From contig OW121848.1 of NCBI GenBank assembly GCA_933228895.1, positions 94,135,470 to 94,199,469 of the forward strand: a stretch of DNA of 64,000 bases, in the 5' to 3' direction. The position numbers and the translations under genes were made by a program. The DNA comes from Platycnemis pennipes (lineage: Eukaryota; Arthropoda; Insecta; Odonata; Platycnemididae). The notes beneath the pieces are model-generated. The model did no database searches, was not told where the DNA came from, and worked only from the letters and a program-made list of their open reading frames with translations. The stretch's first letter is position 1. The number at the start of each line of letters is the position of its first letter. Of this stretch, positions 23,001-33,197 are shown piece by piece.

Positions 23001-23693
23001 TCGTTCATTTCCAGTGGTCATGATCCACGTTCCGCCGGGAAGTACGCAGGTCTTCAGTCTGCACATATTGAGCATAAAAGTCCGCGAGGACCTTAGTTGT
23101 ACCAATTATTTTATTATTTTATTTTCGTAGTATCTCACACAAAATGACTCGAGATAGTTATTTCTGTGTGAGTTTTCTTACGGCACCACTTTGAACACAC
23201 TGTTAGCGTATTAAACGGGCATTTGGACAGTATTTTGGTCTCTGAGCTGTCATTAACCAACATGATAACTGCTGACGAAGACCATACGCAATGATGAGAA
23301 AATTCCTTTAGTGAAGAACTATAAAAAGAGGGTGCCGTTTACGAGCATAAGAACCCTTGTGAACCCCCAGACCTGCCAACCGTGCTAGGCAGACCAAACC
23401 GAAGAATGGAACCGAATCGAAATGTGGACCATGAACGTTTATTTCCCTTGATTCTCTCTAGAGAGGTGATCCCGCGGTACCTGCCTCTTGTCCCCAGCCG
23501 AAACAGGACTTGGGAGAGGCAAGAGAACCATTGAGACGTGGATGAAGGATTTCGGTTCGGAAACCAATCGAGTAGTCAAAGACTTACATCTTTCCTTGCG
23601 GCTAACTGGCGTGTCTTCCTCCTCGTCGAGTAGATCGCCGGCCGACAGGGTCGCGGCTATTAGTAGCACGAAGAGAATCTTGCGTGGGTCCAT
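7235..23693 (-). CDS. Secreted CUB-domain protein, seven exons, 396 aa predicted
   Basis: Predicted coding exons in transcript order are 23693-23588, 18352-18209, 17802-17682, 15097-14919, 10690-10535, 8542-8204 and 7380-7235. They sum to 1191 nt, 396 codons plus TAA. Five introns are phase 1 and the third is phase 2; every junction restores frame. Seen in the protein: a hydrophobic signal peptide at residues 1-19, an acidic linker, a Cys/Gly-rich motif ending in GVCC at about 50-83, a first CUB-like region at about 88-228 (LDF, CGENTGQH, WKIRITQI), then GCLQYY at about 240 opening a second CUB-like half that ends near YSQSGTGCYG. This order matches the many insect CUB-domain secreted proteins of unknown role. 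NIT and NAT are potential N-glycosylation sites. No protease triad is visible, so it is not a serine protease. The link from exon 1 to exon 2 is the least certain join, because it rests on splice signals and phase only. Confidence 0.83.
8204..8542 (-). CDS. CUB gene exon 6 (second CUB-like half)
   Basis: This is the largest exon, 339 bp, preceded by a TTTTACTCTTCAG acceptor and followed by GTGAGT. It begins APAGCLQYYPD, continues through SFNYNN, LNYAICFKR, GVCSIRYDP and the stretch ending CGDYL, and matches the family pattern GCLQYYTG / NYAIC / GYCSI / CGD closely. Cys are spaced as expected for two disulphides. This is the part of the gene whose family identity is least in doubt. Confidence 0.92.
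10535..10690 (-). CDS. CUB gene exon 5 (end of first CUB region)
   Basis: The exon runs from a TTGATTTCAG acceptor to a GGTAAGAA donor. It encodes YVPVNATSGSATVELAF and then WKIRITQIDCCAPDTKDLC. WKIRITQI followed by Cys is the conserved closing strand of the first CUB half. Codons beyond 10535 stay open for about 100 residues, but the donor and the phase fit to exon 6 (G|CA) show they are intronic. Confidence 0.88.
11960..12480 (+). mobile_element. LINE reverse-transcriptase fragment (CR1/jockey group), intron 4 of CUB gene
   Basis: Degenerate frames read EEASYLGLIIDNQVSFK and then KHLQLKRSYLGH, the segment after the catalytic motif where CR1/jockey-type reverse transcriptases have FLGxxID. 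Many stops; clearly dead. Confidence 0.5.
12752..12997. repeat. Head-to-head pair of tRNA-derived SINE heads forming a 246-bp palindrome
   Basis: The right arm contains an A-box-like GTAGCGTAGTGGTCAGCGC and the B-box-like GGTTCCATTCC. The left arm is its near-perfect reverse complement out to ATTAATTGCCATG. The centre is about 12868-12876. Each half looks like a SINE head with an RNA polymerase III promoter. Confidence 0.65.
13140..13600 (-). mobile_element. LINE fragment, C-terminal reverse-transcriptase part
   Basis: The frame includes LLLSKFDYSDIVYQGLSQQL and GCTRFIF, the conserved SKFDY-D-VY region of CR1/jockey-group LINEs, then decays with stops. It is in intron 4 of the CUB gene, in the same orientation as the gene. 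Confidence 0.6.
14200..14700 (+). mobile_element. RTE-like LINE C-terminal fragment
   Basis: Broken frames contain FETWLWRRL and then EEIMRSQMDWVEEVIKGDN and MLEERMM, resembling the C terminus (FEMWCYRRM ... GHIxRHDxL ... EGKxxGKR) of the RTE copies elsewhere in this window. Confidence 0.5.
14919..15097 (-). CDS. CUB gene exon 4 (core of first CUB region)
   Basis: After a TTATTGCAG acceptor the exon encodes LDFERFSLAQPEIVG, then CNRDGFTV and LCGENTGQH, ending at a perfect GTAAGT donor in phase 1. The paired Cys (about residues 152 and 176) and the GENTGQH motif are diagnostic of the insect CUB-protein family. The split codon A|TT joins to exon 5 to give GENTGQHIYV. Confidence 0.88.
15621..15743. 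repeat. Tandem repeat, 41 bp x 3
   Basis: Three essentially identical consecutive copies of a 41-bp unit that begins TCAGAGAGTTGATCAGATAC, in intron 3 of the CUB gene. The near identity suggests a recent duplication. Confidence 0.9.
15990..16160 (-). mobile_element. Penelope-like element 3' remnant
   Basis: On the minus strand HFKEALNIQIQ is followed by an untranslated stretch with CGGCACTTTATGCCATCATC. The (R)EA-I-IQ end of the GIY-YIG protein plus this type of 3' region is typical of Penelope-like elements. It is short and decayed. Confidence 0.35.
17682..17802 (-). CDS. CUB gene exon 3
   Basis: Between the acceptor TTTTGATTTTAG and the donor GTAAGA, the 121-bp exon encodes VSYTCGNITSERVSYFVQPN and then PAYCSLRVNVYDRRVTQLR. 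The CG...YFVQP...C...RLDF arrangement, continued in exon 4, is the usual start of this CUB family. It enters in phase 1 and leaves in phase 2, exactly as the neighbours need. The most obvious open frame over this stretch is a different one and is a shadow. Confidence 0.8.
18209..18352 (-). CDS. CUB gene exon 2 (Cys/Gly-rich motif ending GVCC)
   Basis: A pyrimidine-rich acceptor (TTGTTTTTCGTAG) precedes the exon and a GTGAGT donor follows it. It encodes CENGNDRGTC, then a WKECWLLGGRSVGSC stretch, then GHGVCC, the short six-Cys pattern found just before the CUB domain in insect relatives. Reading further 5' gives a TTG-started hydrophobic stretch that contains the acceptor; it has no ATG and hits an in-frame TAG, so it is treated as intron. 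Confidence 0.8.
18950..19040 (+). repeat. tRNA-derived SINE, family with CGCCTCGGGCATG after the B box
   Basis: The B box GGTTCGAATCC is at 18997-19007, followed by CGCCTCGGGCATG. Copies with the same post-B-box sequence occur on the minus strand near 29037 and 44200. The A-box region does not fold as a standard tRNA. Confidence 0.6.
20775..21982. mobile_element. DNA transposon or foldback element with CACTGTAAAAAGT ends
   Basis: The left end CACTGTAAAAAGTAGATCTG and the inverted right end CACTGTAAAAAGTTGATCTG match over about 27 bp. Both subterminal regions carry many short GATCTGA(A/T)TTTCAGATC-like motifs. A palindrome near 21074-21135 (CCCATGCTGAATTTAAGAC and its complement) and a roughly 175-bp internal duplication (GCGGGTTGCTATTGAAAT) are also present. 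No target-site duplication is clear and no transposase is recognised, so the superfamily is open. It lies in intron 1 of the CUB gene. Confidence 0.6.
21331..21606 (+). CDS. Possible exon inside the CACTG element
   Basis: An ATG-started frame of about 90 codons (MKKIPRLKWEHMD..., ELSLDEGDYFLVLT..., RHYWLPSANK) ends at a perfect GTAAGT donor. The composition is protein-like. I recognise no family. It may be a captured host exon, a piece of the element's own gene, or chance. Confidence 0.2.
23127..23340 (+). repeat. Dispersed repeat, copy 1
   Basis: Shares order and many blocks with 45000-45215 (AGTATCTCAC, CTGCTGACGA, CATGCGCAATGATGA-like, GTGAAGAAC), same orientation. Family unknown. Confidence 0.5.
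23588..23693 (-). CDS. CUB gene exon 1 (start codon and signal peptide)
   Basis: ATG at 23693-23691 opens MDPRKILFVLLIAATLSAG, a good signal peptide with small residues before a likely cleavage site, followed by the acidic stretch DLLDEEEDTPVSRKER. The exon ends at a GTAAGT donor (23587-23582) in phase 1. It lies in the most GC- and CpG-rich part of the window. It is assigned to the CUB gene because exon 2 lacks an ATG and has an acceptor of the matching phase. It could instead belong to another secreted protein whose other exons I did not see. Confidence 0.7.
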
Positions 23694-24150
23694 TCCTTCC
23701 GTCGAGTTATGTCGCGGTTGTTACGGCCGAGAGTGAAATCCTGCCTCGGCCGGAGCCAATGAGAGTGGAAATGAGTCCGAAGAACGGACGGCTCGATGCG
23801 GTTAAAGCGCTCGTGGGATCACTTCGTGCGTCGGCAACACCCCCATTCAATGAGAGCGGAGGGCTTCGTCGGGTCCCTTATATCGATGTTTGTCCGCACG
23901 TGTGTTTGACCACTGTGGTGGTCGGTCGACACCCCCGAGTCTCCACGCACTTCCACCGAGAGGTGGACTGGGAGGGGGCATTCCCCGAAGTTGTACAACG
24001 GTAAGGTCCTCCGGGGTGTGACAGCGGTGCCTCGTCCACTTCCGCCCCTCTGTCGGTCACCACCATCCCCGTTCAGCTCTCCGGAGACTGGGACGGTCAA
24101 TATCATGTCCGTTTGCTCGTCCACCAACCCTTGAGCATGCAAACAATGCA
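23600..24150. promoter_or_regulatory. CpG-rich block around the CUB gene start
   Basis: This stretch is strongly GC- and CpG-rich by eye compared with the AT-rich surroundings and contains the predicted promoter and exon 1. Several overlapping open frames here come from composition and are not called. Confidence 0.45.
23848..23882 (-). promoter_or_regulatory. Predicted core promoter of the CUB gene (TATA box plus initiator)
   Basis: On the minus strand TATAAGG (23882-23876) is followed 31 bp later by the initiator-like TCATTG, whose A is at 23851. This is the spacing expected for a TATA/Inr promoter, and it would give a 5' leader of about 158 nt before the ATG at 23693. It sits inside a CpG-rich block, 23.6-24.15 kb. 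The call is by pattern only. Confidence 0.45.
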
Positions 24151-24869
24151 TGGGAGAACTGGCTCTCTTCATCCGCAAACACCATTTTCTTTGTCAATAC
24201 CGTATGGAGTGCCCATGGGCTTCTTTTGCAAATGAGACACGTCTTACGGTACTTGCAGGGGTTCTAGCGATATTTTCTTTTTATTGTAATGTGAACTGCT
24301 TAAATTTCTCGCCCAAGGAGAGCGAGGTGAACATTCTTGTAAGCTTGGTTTTTAGGGAATATTATGGCGAGAAACTTCTTCCGGGCAATGGCCTTTATCT
24401 CTCCTTCGCGTCCTACATATGCTGCAGTATGTACATATTGGAAGAGCTTACTGCCCGTCATTAATGAATGGTTCAAATTGTTACGGTTTGATACGGGGTA
24501 AAAGCACTAAATATGATGCATTCTCCCACACTAGCACTGCTGATGAAGCCATCCGTCTAGAATCGAATGCTTCGATATCACTGAAAACTAATAAGCATTC
24601 ATATCGTTTCTCAGCATCGATGGCTGTTGAAATTCTTATTCATTGATGCGTAAAAATTTATTTCAAATCACAAAGGTAATTAGTTGAACACTATAATAGC
24701 AGTGATGCAAGACTATAGCGGAGGCGAAAATGTGCATGGATGGAGCGGAAAAGAAAAAAATATTTAAGAGAGATTTTCTTGCGCTGTGAACGAAGAAAGC
24801 TTATTGACCCGACAGATCCAGAAGAATAAAAATTGCATCTGGGCTTGGAGCGGTGACTAGAGTGCTTGA

Positions 24870-25060
24870 CCTCACATCAGAGGATTGACTCCTAGCAGTG
24901 GGAGAGGTTTTATGGTGGTATACCAGTCCCCAATTGAGTGCTGTGTGGAGAGCACCTCAAGTATAGTAGGTACTCCGCACGTCCGATGGACGACGTTAAA
25001 TCATGGAATCCTAGGCGTCTTTCGGAAGAAGAAGGCCAATGGCGACGCTAGATTTCTTGT
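24870..25060 (+). repeat. SINE with central TACCAGTCCCC / ACTCCGCACGTCC block
   Basis: Shares the series TATACC-GTCCCC, GTACTCCG-CGTCC and GACGTTAAATCATGG with the minus-strand SINE at 43240-43490 and a fragment at 16400-16560. A degraded tRNA-like head precedes it. Confidence 0.5.
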
Positions 25061-28000
25061 TCAGGGTATGGACCATCCGTTCCTTGGAAAATTTCCAACC
25101 CCCCCTTCCATGGCGCAGATGACATGGAATGACCTTAAGGCATGATTCTGTTAATGATATGAGGGCACGACGTCCGTACTCGTTTTATGAGCGGATGGAA
25201 GAGGATTCAAATTAAACTGGTGTAGGAAGAAATCCAACTAGTTGTACTTTTTGTATTTATTTTTGGCGTGCCCATGGAGTATATGTAATCTTATTCTTTT
25301 AATATCCTTGGGCGTTCCCAAGGTGAAGTTCCTCAATTAATCACGTTCGGGGCGAAGCCGGAGTTTATTATACTATATTATGTAGGTACTCTATTCTTTT
25401 GATTATTCTTGTGACAAGTGTAAAGCAGCGAAATACTAGAACATGAAAACTAGAACTAAAAAAATATGCATTACAATATTTCAAAAGGCACGTTTCCGTT
25501 GGCTATCATGCCATTCATGAGGATTTCAATTTACTATTGTTTGTTACCACAACTACCACTAACGTGGACAAATTAAAACAAATAGCACGCATCTAATCTT
25601 TAACAAGTTCAATTTCTTATTCCTATAGATGCTCCTACACAAAGCATAATTAAACGCATTGTACCCTCATGAATTCTCGTTGAGAAATCAGAGACCGGTA
25701 CGGTCATGGATACGATTCACTCGTCGCTAAAAATCCTAATGTGAGAGCAAGTCGGAAAAAATGTAAAATATTAATGTCATCAGCATGCTAACGAAAGGGT
25801 GAACAAGGTATGTTACCTCTTGTCACAAAATTGTTCCTCTCGTCTTCATGTCCGATCTTTCACAATCATGTCTGGTGAGCATAGTGTAAAGTTGTTCCAG
25901 CCTACTATTTCTTAAAAAAATGACGATAGGCCTCTCAGTCCCTTAATAACAGTTCATTTTGAATTATGCCTCGCATACCTCGACCTCTATTACTCCTCTA
26001 TTATCCGTTTCCTTATAAGTTTTTCCGACAATAGTGTGGCTGCCACCATTGTAATGGACACTGTAGCAGTGGATATGAAAATTAAATAATGCCGATCCAT
26101 CACTAATAGCTCTACTTCAGATTAACTAAAACCTCAATCTCTATAAAGTTTTATTTCCTGATTATTATAATTATTTCAAAATTCACGTATATCAGACGAA
26201 TTAAAAAAACCATTCCAGCCATCGAAATTGCTGCGTTGGTCTAATATTTCCCGTGAATCGATGTGTAATATAGTTAGGCCTACCGCTGCGCATCCTTGCA
26301 GCGCAGAAAATTCAAGGAATCAATTCGCATGATCACACCGTGTAATATAGCCTTTAGCCATCGATCGCCTACCCCGAATAACAGTAACAAAAATGGCGAC
26401 GGGTGTGTTTGAAGTAAATTAGTTAGCAGGAGTCAATGCGATAAGAATGTATAAACACCATGCATGCCATTTGACTTACGCCAAATGGTACCCTTTGAGT
26501 ACTTCTCAATTGTCAGTTGTTTGGAACATAATTCTTAATATATTTGACATTTGATGAGTGCCCTCGATCATTGAACCATCCTTCCATCCTTCCTTCAGGC
26601 CATCCTTCTATACATTTCTCCCATAAACACAAGTCAAATATAACAAAAGCTTCCTAGTGGCATCGCTATAATCCCAAGTACTTTCAGTTCTATACATGAA
26701 TAAAAATGCTACACGACACATATTAGTAGTTGGTAATTAAAGAATCATCGACTGAATTAAAAAATAATAACCAAAATAGGGTCAGAATAATTCTCTACAG
26801 TGTTCGGCATTCTTCAATTGTTTTTAAAACGAGAGAACATGGTTATAACCAAGAAGAAAGATCCACTCACTAAACTAGATGTTGTTAATATATGTTTTTG
26901 ATGTCATGGTCTGTCCGCCAGCCGCAATATTTCAATTCAAGTGCGACTACCGAGAAAAATCCACCAGTCCTACAACTTTGCCGGAGGCAACAGGGAACAA
27001 AAAACAAATGCCCGACAGCAGGAAATTCTCAAGATTTAGTGCTATTGATAAATTTTTCGGAAGAAAATTTTTGACGCCAGGCCTAATTTTCTTTTTAATT
27101 GAGCTTTTGCATAGGAACATGAGAGGAAATGGGACGCAGTTGTTCGAGGCGATCCACCTTAGGCGATTAGGACAGTGATATTCAGAATGCGGTGATGAGT
27201 TGAAAAACAATTCGTTCTCCCAGTTATTAATTACGAGTACAGGAAGGAGGTTTACTTTTCTAACATTTAGAGACAAACGTGAAGAAAAAAACTATCTACG
27301 GGCAAATACGAAGGAAAAATCTTAGAATTGCATGTCAAATTTACTTAGTTTTTTTTTCTCGGTAGAATCGTGTACTGCCAACATTTCTATTACTGACTCA
27401 GCCATGGTCATCCGGTCTTCACATCACCTTGGTTAATTTAGATTGATTTTTCGTCATTACATAGCCATCATCTACTGTATGGTGAAATCATGTTTGTATT
27501 GCCTTCTTAAGTAGACGAAGGACAGGCTTCCAAGATCAAATCAAGGTAAATCCGGTGTCGTGGTTGATGTCATTACCCTCCAGTTTAATTTAAATTTCCT
27601 CCTTTTTTTGAGCCTTCTACCATATCTTCATACTTAGCATAGTAATTGTGTGTTATCGAAGTAAATAAAATGGTCATTTTTGAGGCCGTGTTCGTACATA
27701 ATCCAGATAATGAAAAAAGTTTTGATAATATCCTTCATTTATAAAGGCGAGAGTATAAAACTTATTAAGGTTACAGCTCTTTCCTCCAGCCTCTAGATCA
27801 TGAGAGTTGAATGACCGAGTCGAAATTCGAGTAATAGATCAGTTCGATGAATGCTCACGAGGAGCGGAAAGGTTGGAAGGTCAGAAGTTGTGGAAGGTGG
27901 GTAAAAAAATGGGGACTTTAAGAGGAAGAGACGTCCTTAAAGCAGGAACTTGGCTTGATCAAATATTGCGTAGCTGAGTTTTGAAGAGGATGACGACCCT

Positions 28001-29000
28001 TTTTTTTGTAGGAGAGCACAGTATGAATAAGAGATGTGGTTCCTTGGAGTTGAATGTCCGTTAGTCCGTAAGGAATCTAGGAGAGAGGGAAGCAGTAAGT
28101 AGAAGGTGAATGAACTCGTGAGTGGAATCAGCATCATTCCGACAGCTAAATTTGGTAAAACTGCCAAATGGTTATGGAATTTTTGGTCATGGTTCTTGAA
28201 ATTACAAAATTATTAGCGGTAATGTAATTTGGGTTCACAGAGAAGAAAAAAACACTGCCCTTGCCACTTATGCGCCTGGAATTTTAATGGTTCCTCAAGG
28301 TCGTCATTTTCAGATGAGCATTAAAAAAAACGTGTTTGAATGAAGTTTTACTTTATTCCGCGTGAATTCCTTTATGGATAGTTGGTAAAGACGCTACTCG
28401 GAGAATTTATTTATTCCTACTTTTTGAGTATCATAAAAAGCGTAACTTAGCTCAATATGAAGCAGTTCCACAAAGTTACCACAGATATAGTTACTTTATT
28501 TTGAGTATCACTTAATCTAGGAACTTCAGTCACCCCATCCCAGCATTTTTCATGGATACAAAAACATATAAAATGCTAGCATTCTGGTTTGGGAAAAGGT
28601 ATAAGAAATGGATAAAAATTTGGTCCGTAAATAATGCTTGAATTTACTAAAGCTGCTGCTATAAAATAGGGAATGGACGCAGTTTTTTCCTGGCTATTGT
28701 GACTGAAGAAAGTTTTTATGTGTACATCTTATGACGTGTACATCTTACGAATAACACCTTATGTGTATCGGGGCCATCACTGAATTCATGATTGTGTTTA
28801 ATACATTTGTAATACATGTGGTTGTTTAATGGGTATTTAAGTAAAATTTCTGGTATAAGAATTGGTGGGAACTTCATACTGAAATACGCTCCAAAATTTA
28901 TCATTAAAACTTCAATTAGTTGTTTTTCAGTTGCTAGATTTTAAGGTGTTCCAACTGCCAAGATGTTTCAGCACCGACGAATTTAACTGAAAACTAAGTA
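25061..29000. other. Intergenic, nothing recognised
   Basis: AT-rich. Several open frames of 60-100 codons exist (for example plus 26879-27178), but none shows family motifs or a good splice pattern. A SINE follows at 29008-29110. Confidence 0.5.
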
Positions 29001-29007
29001 AACCAAA

Positions 29008-29110
29008 GATGACACGCAATACTCATGCCGGAGGTGAGATTCGAACCCTTGTTTTTTGAGATATCAAGTCGCGCATTATTTACCTGGCTACCGTGGCTAG
29101 TATAACCAAT
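29008..29110 (-). repeat. tRNA-derived SINE, minus strand
   Basis: The B box (reverse complement at 29037-29047) reads GGTTCGAATCT, followed by CACCTCCGGCATG, the same family as 18950-19040. Confidence 0.5.
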
Positions 29111-29648
29111 ACCTACAACACCTTATTATAAATACCATTACACTTTACGAATGTCTATTCAGGCACACGCTACATTACCGTAGTAATTCGCCATACCCTG
29201 TGGTTGCTTGGGGGGATAAAAATTCACCTTGGTAATTCAGTTCCGTCCGTCTATGTCTCCCCCCCTGTTCCCGCCTCCTCCTTTTCCTCCTAGAAAACTC
29301 TTATCCCCAATCTATCTCCACCCCACCCACATCTTCACCCTTCTCGACAGTCGTTAGGTTGGCTGCTGGACCATGAAAACTAACTCGTTCTCTCCAAAGT
29401 GGGTTTGAACCAAGAAGTCAACTGCAACTGCGACAACGTTCAAGTGCAAAGCTCGGATTACAAGTGAGAGACTCAAGGGCGTTACCGAATCTAGTCCGAT
29501 GTTAGAAGATGGGAAACAAAAGCTTTACTGCCCTTTCATCCATGTGTTGTGCATTGATATCACAGGGACAGCGAAAGCGAACTCAATATTATATTTCTAG
29601 CAGTTGACAATGTCACGTGCACTGTGAGATGGGAAACGATTAATTCTC

Positions 29649-30065
29649 ATGATACGGATTGTAATTATGATAGCATTCGTTGTATGCATACCAGAAAATG
29701 ATAATGGCATGCCAAATTTATATTTCATACTTTGGGAAGATGTGTTTTTTTTTGCAGACGACAAAAGTCATTTATGTATCAGCGAACCCTCTCATTCTCT
29801 CGAAGGCAACTACCAACATTTTGTGTCGTATTGCCTATGCCTATCAGCGGTAGACTTCGTGGTAATGGTCGTCATAAAATACTTTGAACGCTTGTATGGT
29901 ACCTTAGGGTCCACTTTAGCCATTAATGTGCTTAGAAAAGCTTGGTGTTATTTACATCCATTAAAAATGAAAACTGCTATTAATCATGACTATTCACAAC
30001 TTTCATTCATTGGCCTAAAAATTTATAAATGCCTTCATTCGCTAGCCCACGCAATTGGCAGTTGA
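29649..30065 (+). CDS. Unrecognised 138-codon ORF
   Basis: ATG-started, begins MIRIVIMIAFVVCIPENDN, ends AHAIGS. It has an N-terminal hydrophobic stretch and a second one near VDFVVMVVIKYF. No known family and no splice evidence. It is longer than most chance frames here but may be chance. Confidence 0.15.
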   Translation: MIRIVIMIAFVVCIPENDNGMPNLYFILWEDVFFFADDKSHLCISEPSHSLEGNYQHFVSYCLCLSAVDFVVMVVIKYFERLYGTLGSTLAINVLRKAWCYLHPLKMKTAINHDYSQLSFIGLKIYKCLHSLAHAIGS

Positions 30066-31223
30066 AACTAATATCGGAAATGAGGTATTTTTTCTGCTAT
30101 TTTTTACGTGTAAATTTGTAAACATGACATATAAAAATCAATGGAGAGAGTCATTACAAAATTTCAACTCACGCGCAATTGAAAAATAAACTATTCTTGA
30201 ATTTCGTCCTGCTCTTTTCGATTTCAGGCCATTTCGCAGAAAGCGTTGGGAAGTGCTTCGTGATTTCGGAGACGCATCACCTATCGCGGGGAGTGGAAAC
30301 GGTGTCCCGCCGGTTCGGAGGTGATGGGAGTTCGTCATGAGGTATTTGACGCCCTGAAAATCGGTAAGACGAGGCCTTTTCATCCACATTCGCATATTGT
30401 CTTACAATTCTCCTTAAACACTTGGAATAAGAAAAAAGCAATGTACCAGGCATGCTTGCACCTGCATTCGAATGGACACAAAATAATTCGCACACCTGAT
30501 CGTAAGTAACACGACTCCTACGTTTATAGTATCTTCAGGGGTTGGAATTACCAACTGAATCTTTCGATTTTCTTTAGTCATCATCATAACCTAACTTTTT
30601 ATGTATCACTATCTGAAGGTGCCCGTTGAAATTCAACGGGAGGGAGAAATATAATAAATACAAATTGTATGAAGCAATTTTAACATCTTTCATGAAGGGG
30701 CGAAAACAAGCTAGTGTTATGGCTCCAAGTCAGTATCGTCATATATAATTTAAACCAACGTAAACATATAATTACTGCCTGGACTCATACCTGGGCCTTT
30801 ACAAAAATGAGAATATTATTTAGAAACTCTCAGGCCAGAAGAAACAAAGGAGGTTAGAAGGGGAGGTGAATATGAATGTCTATTATTGACAATGAGGCCA
30901 CATTCGGGTTTTTGGGAATGGTACGACCCACCTCTTCGGCAAAAAAATTTTTCTCTGGCCTTTTATGTATGTTATCTTTGTCTCAATTCTCCAACTTCAT
31001 GACAGTGGCGTCAATGAACTTCCTAAGGATACTTATTAATGCATTATTTTCCAATTAGAGTAAAATATATTCTTTTAACCTAGTACAGATTTAGCCTACC
31101 TAAACCAGGTACTTGTTGCTCGGTTGCGTATATTCACACCCTCTACCGAATATTTGACGCATAACTATATCACAATTTTTCTCATTTTGCAACTCTTATT
31201 TTTGATTAGACTTCAATTTAGTT

Positions 31224-31299
31224 CAATAGCAAAATACCACAGAGAAAAAATCATTTGCCTTGACCGAATGATTTTTTTCTCTGTGGAATTTTGCTATTG
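31224..31299. repeat. Hairpin with 32-bp arms
   Basis: CAATAGCAAAATACCACAGA... at 31224-31255 is repeated inverted at 31267-31299, with a 11-bp loop and very few mismatches. Confidence 0.8.
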
Positions 31300-32109
31300 T
31301 GCATTTATGCGGGTAACGCCTCGCGACCAGTTCGCGCTTCTTCAGTTCAATTAAGTTTCTTATCACGATCTTATGTCTCAAAAGACAGCAATTTTGAAAG
31401 CGGACCACTTCGGAATACGGTGTAAATCCATAAAACATTCACCTTTTGAACTCCGCAGAAACTTTCATTTAATTACTTTTAGTTTTACCGAATCCAAACC
31501 TAATTGATCTGGGAGTAGTGCGAATAGTAAGCCCGTATGATTTTCCCGAATGAAATGGCCGATCTAGATTCAAGAATTAGCCGCGATACTTCTTTTTGTA
31601 CCTTTCAATATCTTCACGAAAATAACAATGCTGTTAACGTCATCGCTTTTGGACGAACTGTTTAAGCATCAACGATGTTTTCATTTCGGAGACGACAATG
31701 GCAAAGGCCTTAGCAACGCTCGGAAAAGAACCGAAAAAAACATCAAATTTCAACATAAATTACACATTGTCCAGAAAACTCGAGGATAAAGTGTAAATCG
31801 GTTAGATAAGTAATGGGTAAATAAGAAAGTTTAAACATTATCCCATTAAAAACAGAAATAATGTAAGGAATCGAGTAATATTTAGTTATTTTACTGAGCG
31901 AAAGAAAAAACTCTTGCACTACCATAAATTGAAAAAGTCCATGTTAACCAATGTAAATACGTAATTGGCGCCAGGAATCGAACCCTGGCCCTGAGCCTTT
32001 TTTTATATAGCATATAGCACCTTCAAGTGTATACGCTAGAATCCTACAGCTTTCAGTCACTACAATTTGAAGTAGTGTTTCAGAATTAGTACAAGAATTA
32101 GGGTGGAAA

Positions 32110-32547
32110 TCATTATCAGAGGTTAAAGGTTAAACGTTAAAAGGTTAACGTTGGTTAAAGTACAGAATTAATCTATTAGAAAAATTTAGGTCGGATAGCT
32201 TTACTGAAGATGTTAGGCATATATTAAAAACACCAGCGTATTATGCTAGATTCGACCAGATAAATAAGATTAGAGAGATAGATTGTCGTACTGATAGATT
32301 CAAAATGGCATTTTTCCCCCGTACTATAAGAGAACAGAATAGGCAGCATAGCAAAAGGATAGGTAGGGGAAATATTTTAGAGTAGTTTGTAGTGCATGAT
32401 GCGTGTATTAATTCTGTAGATACTAACAATCTAGTTGCATGAAATCCTATAGTTGCTTGTTTGCATGTCAATAGTGCATGCTTGGTGATATTCACCCCCT
32501 GCCACATACCCTCGCGGTGGCTTGCAGGGTATCGAGTAGATGTAGAT
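32110..32547 (+). mobile_element. LINE 3' end (CR1/jockey group) with GTAGATGTAGATG tail
   Basis: The frame contains FFPRTIREQNR, the conserved end of these reverse transcriptases, followed by an untranslated CCCCTGCCACATACCCTCGC-GGTGGCTTGCAGGGTAT region and a GTAGAT repeat tail. It is inserted in the second Helitron. A related minus-strand 3' end (GTGGCCCGCAGAGTAT-GTAGATGTAGA) is at about 9910-9970. Confidence 0.6.
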
Positions 32548-33197
32548 GAATGTCAGCTCAATCGGTTCATTAGTTTTTGTGGAGATGCGTAACATAGAAC
32601 TGACAGACAGACAGACACCACTGCATTTTTAAATATTAGTATGATTATCGAGAATGAAAACGTAGTTTTAACAGTCTCAGCGTACAAGATGTGTACACGC
32701 AGAATGCACGGTAACATATTTCTAATTCCATTAGGTGAAATATCTAGCAGCATTTGGCTGACGAATGAGTTTTTTTTTAGCAAAAGTTGCTCTCAAGATA
32801 TGAAACTACCAAAAAAGCTTGTTTTGATTCACTATTAATTATTGTGCTCCCTAGACATCTCTTGTGGCGAGACCATGAGGTTCAGATAAGACATTCAGAA
32901 ACTAAACCACCAGTGTTATGGGCAAAAACAAAAAGTCGAAGCCATCACCTTCGTGCTAATAAGGAAACTCGATGCCCATTTCTACAGCACCAACGTTGGA
33001 ATTTATAAAATGAGAGAATTTAAATTTTTCGTCAGCTTTGAAGATAGTTAAAGATTTGTGCAGGATACGCAAGTCCCAGTAATTCGTTGAAATGAAGTTC
33101 GAAAGGAATACATCGAGAGCCGAAAAAATATTATTTATTTTCGAGAGAGAAAGAATTATTAAGAAAGGAGGAGATTCTGACGCTGTGATTTTATAAG

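Larger units (their letters stand above)
30609..32644 (-). mobile_element. Second Helitron of the same family
   Basis: On the minus strand it starts TCATACTAATATTTAAAAAT with a CTGT microsatellite and ends with the same CCCGTTGAATTTCAACGGG hairpin followed by ATAG (a mutated CTAG) and T. Ends and orientation match the copy at 3245-5142, but the inside differs: it holds a LINE 3' end, a SINE-like B box near 31980 and a long hairpin. Confidence 0.68.

Noticed and set aside
23684..24178. Several 60-120 codon ORFs in the CpG block
   Set aside because: GC-rich sequence lacks stops on both strands; no motifs, and the promoter prediction overlaps them.
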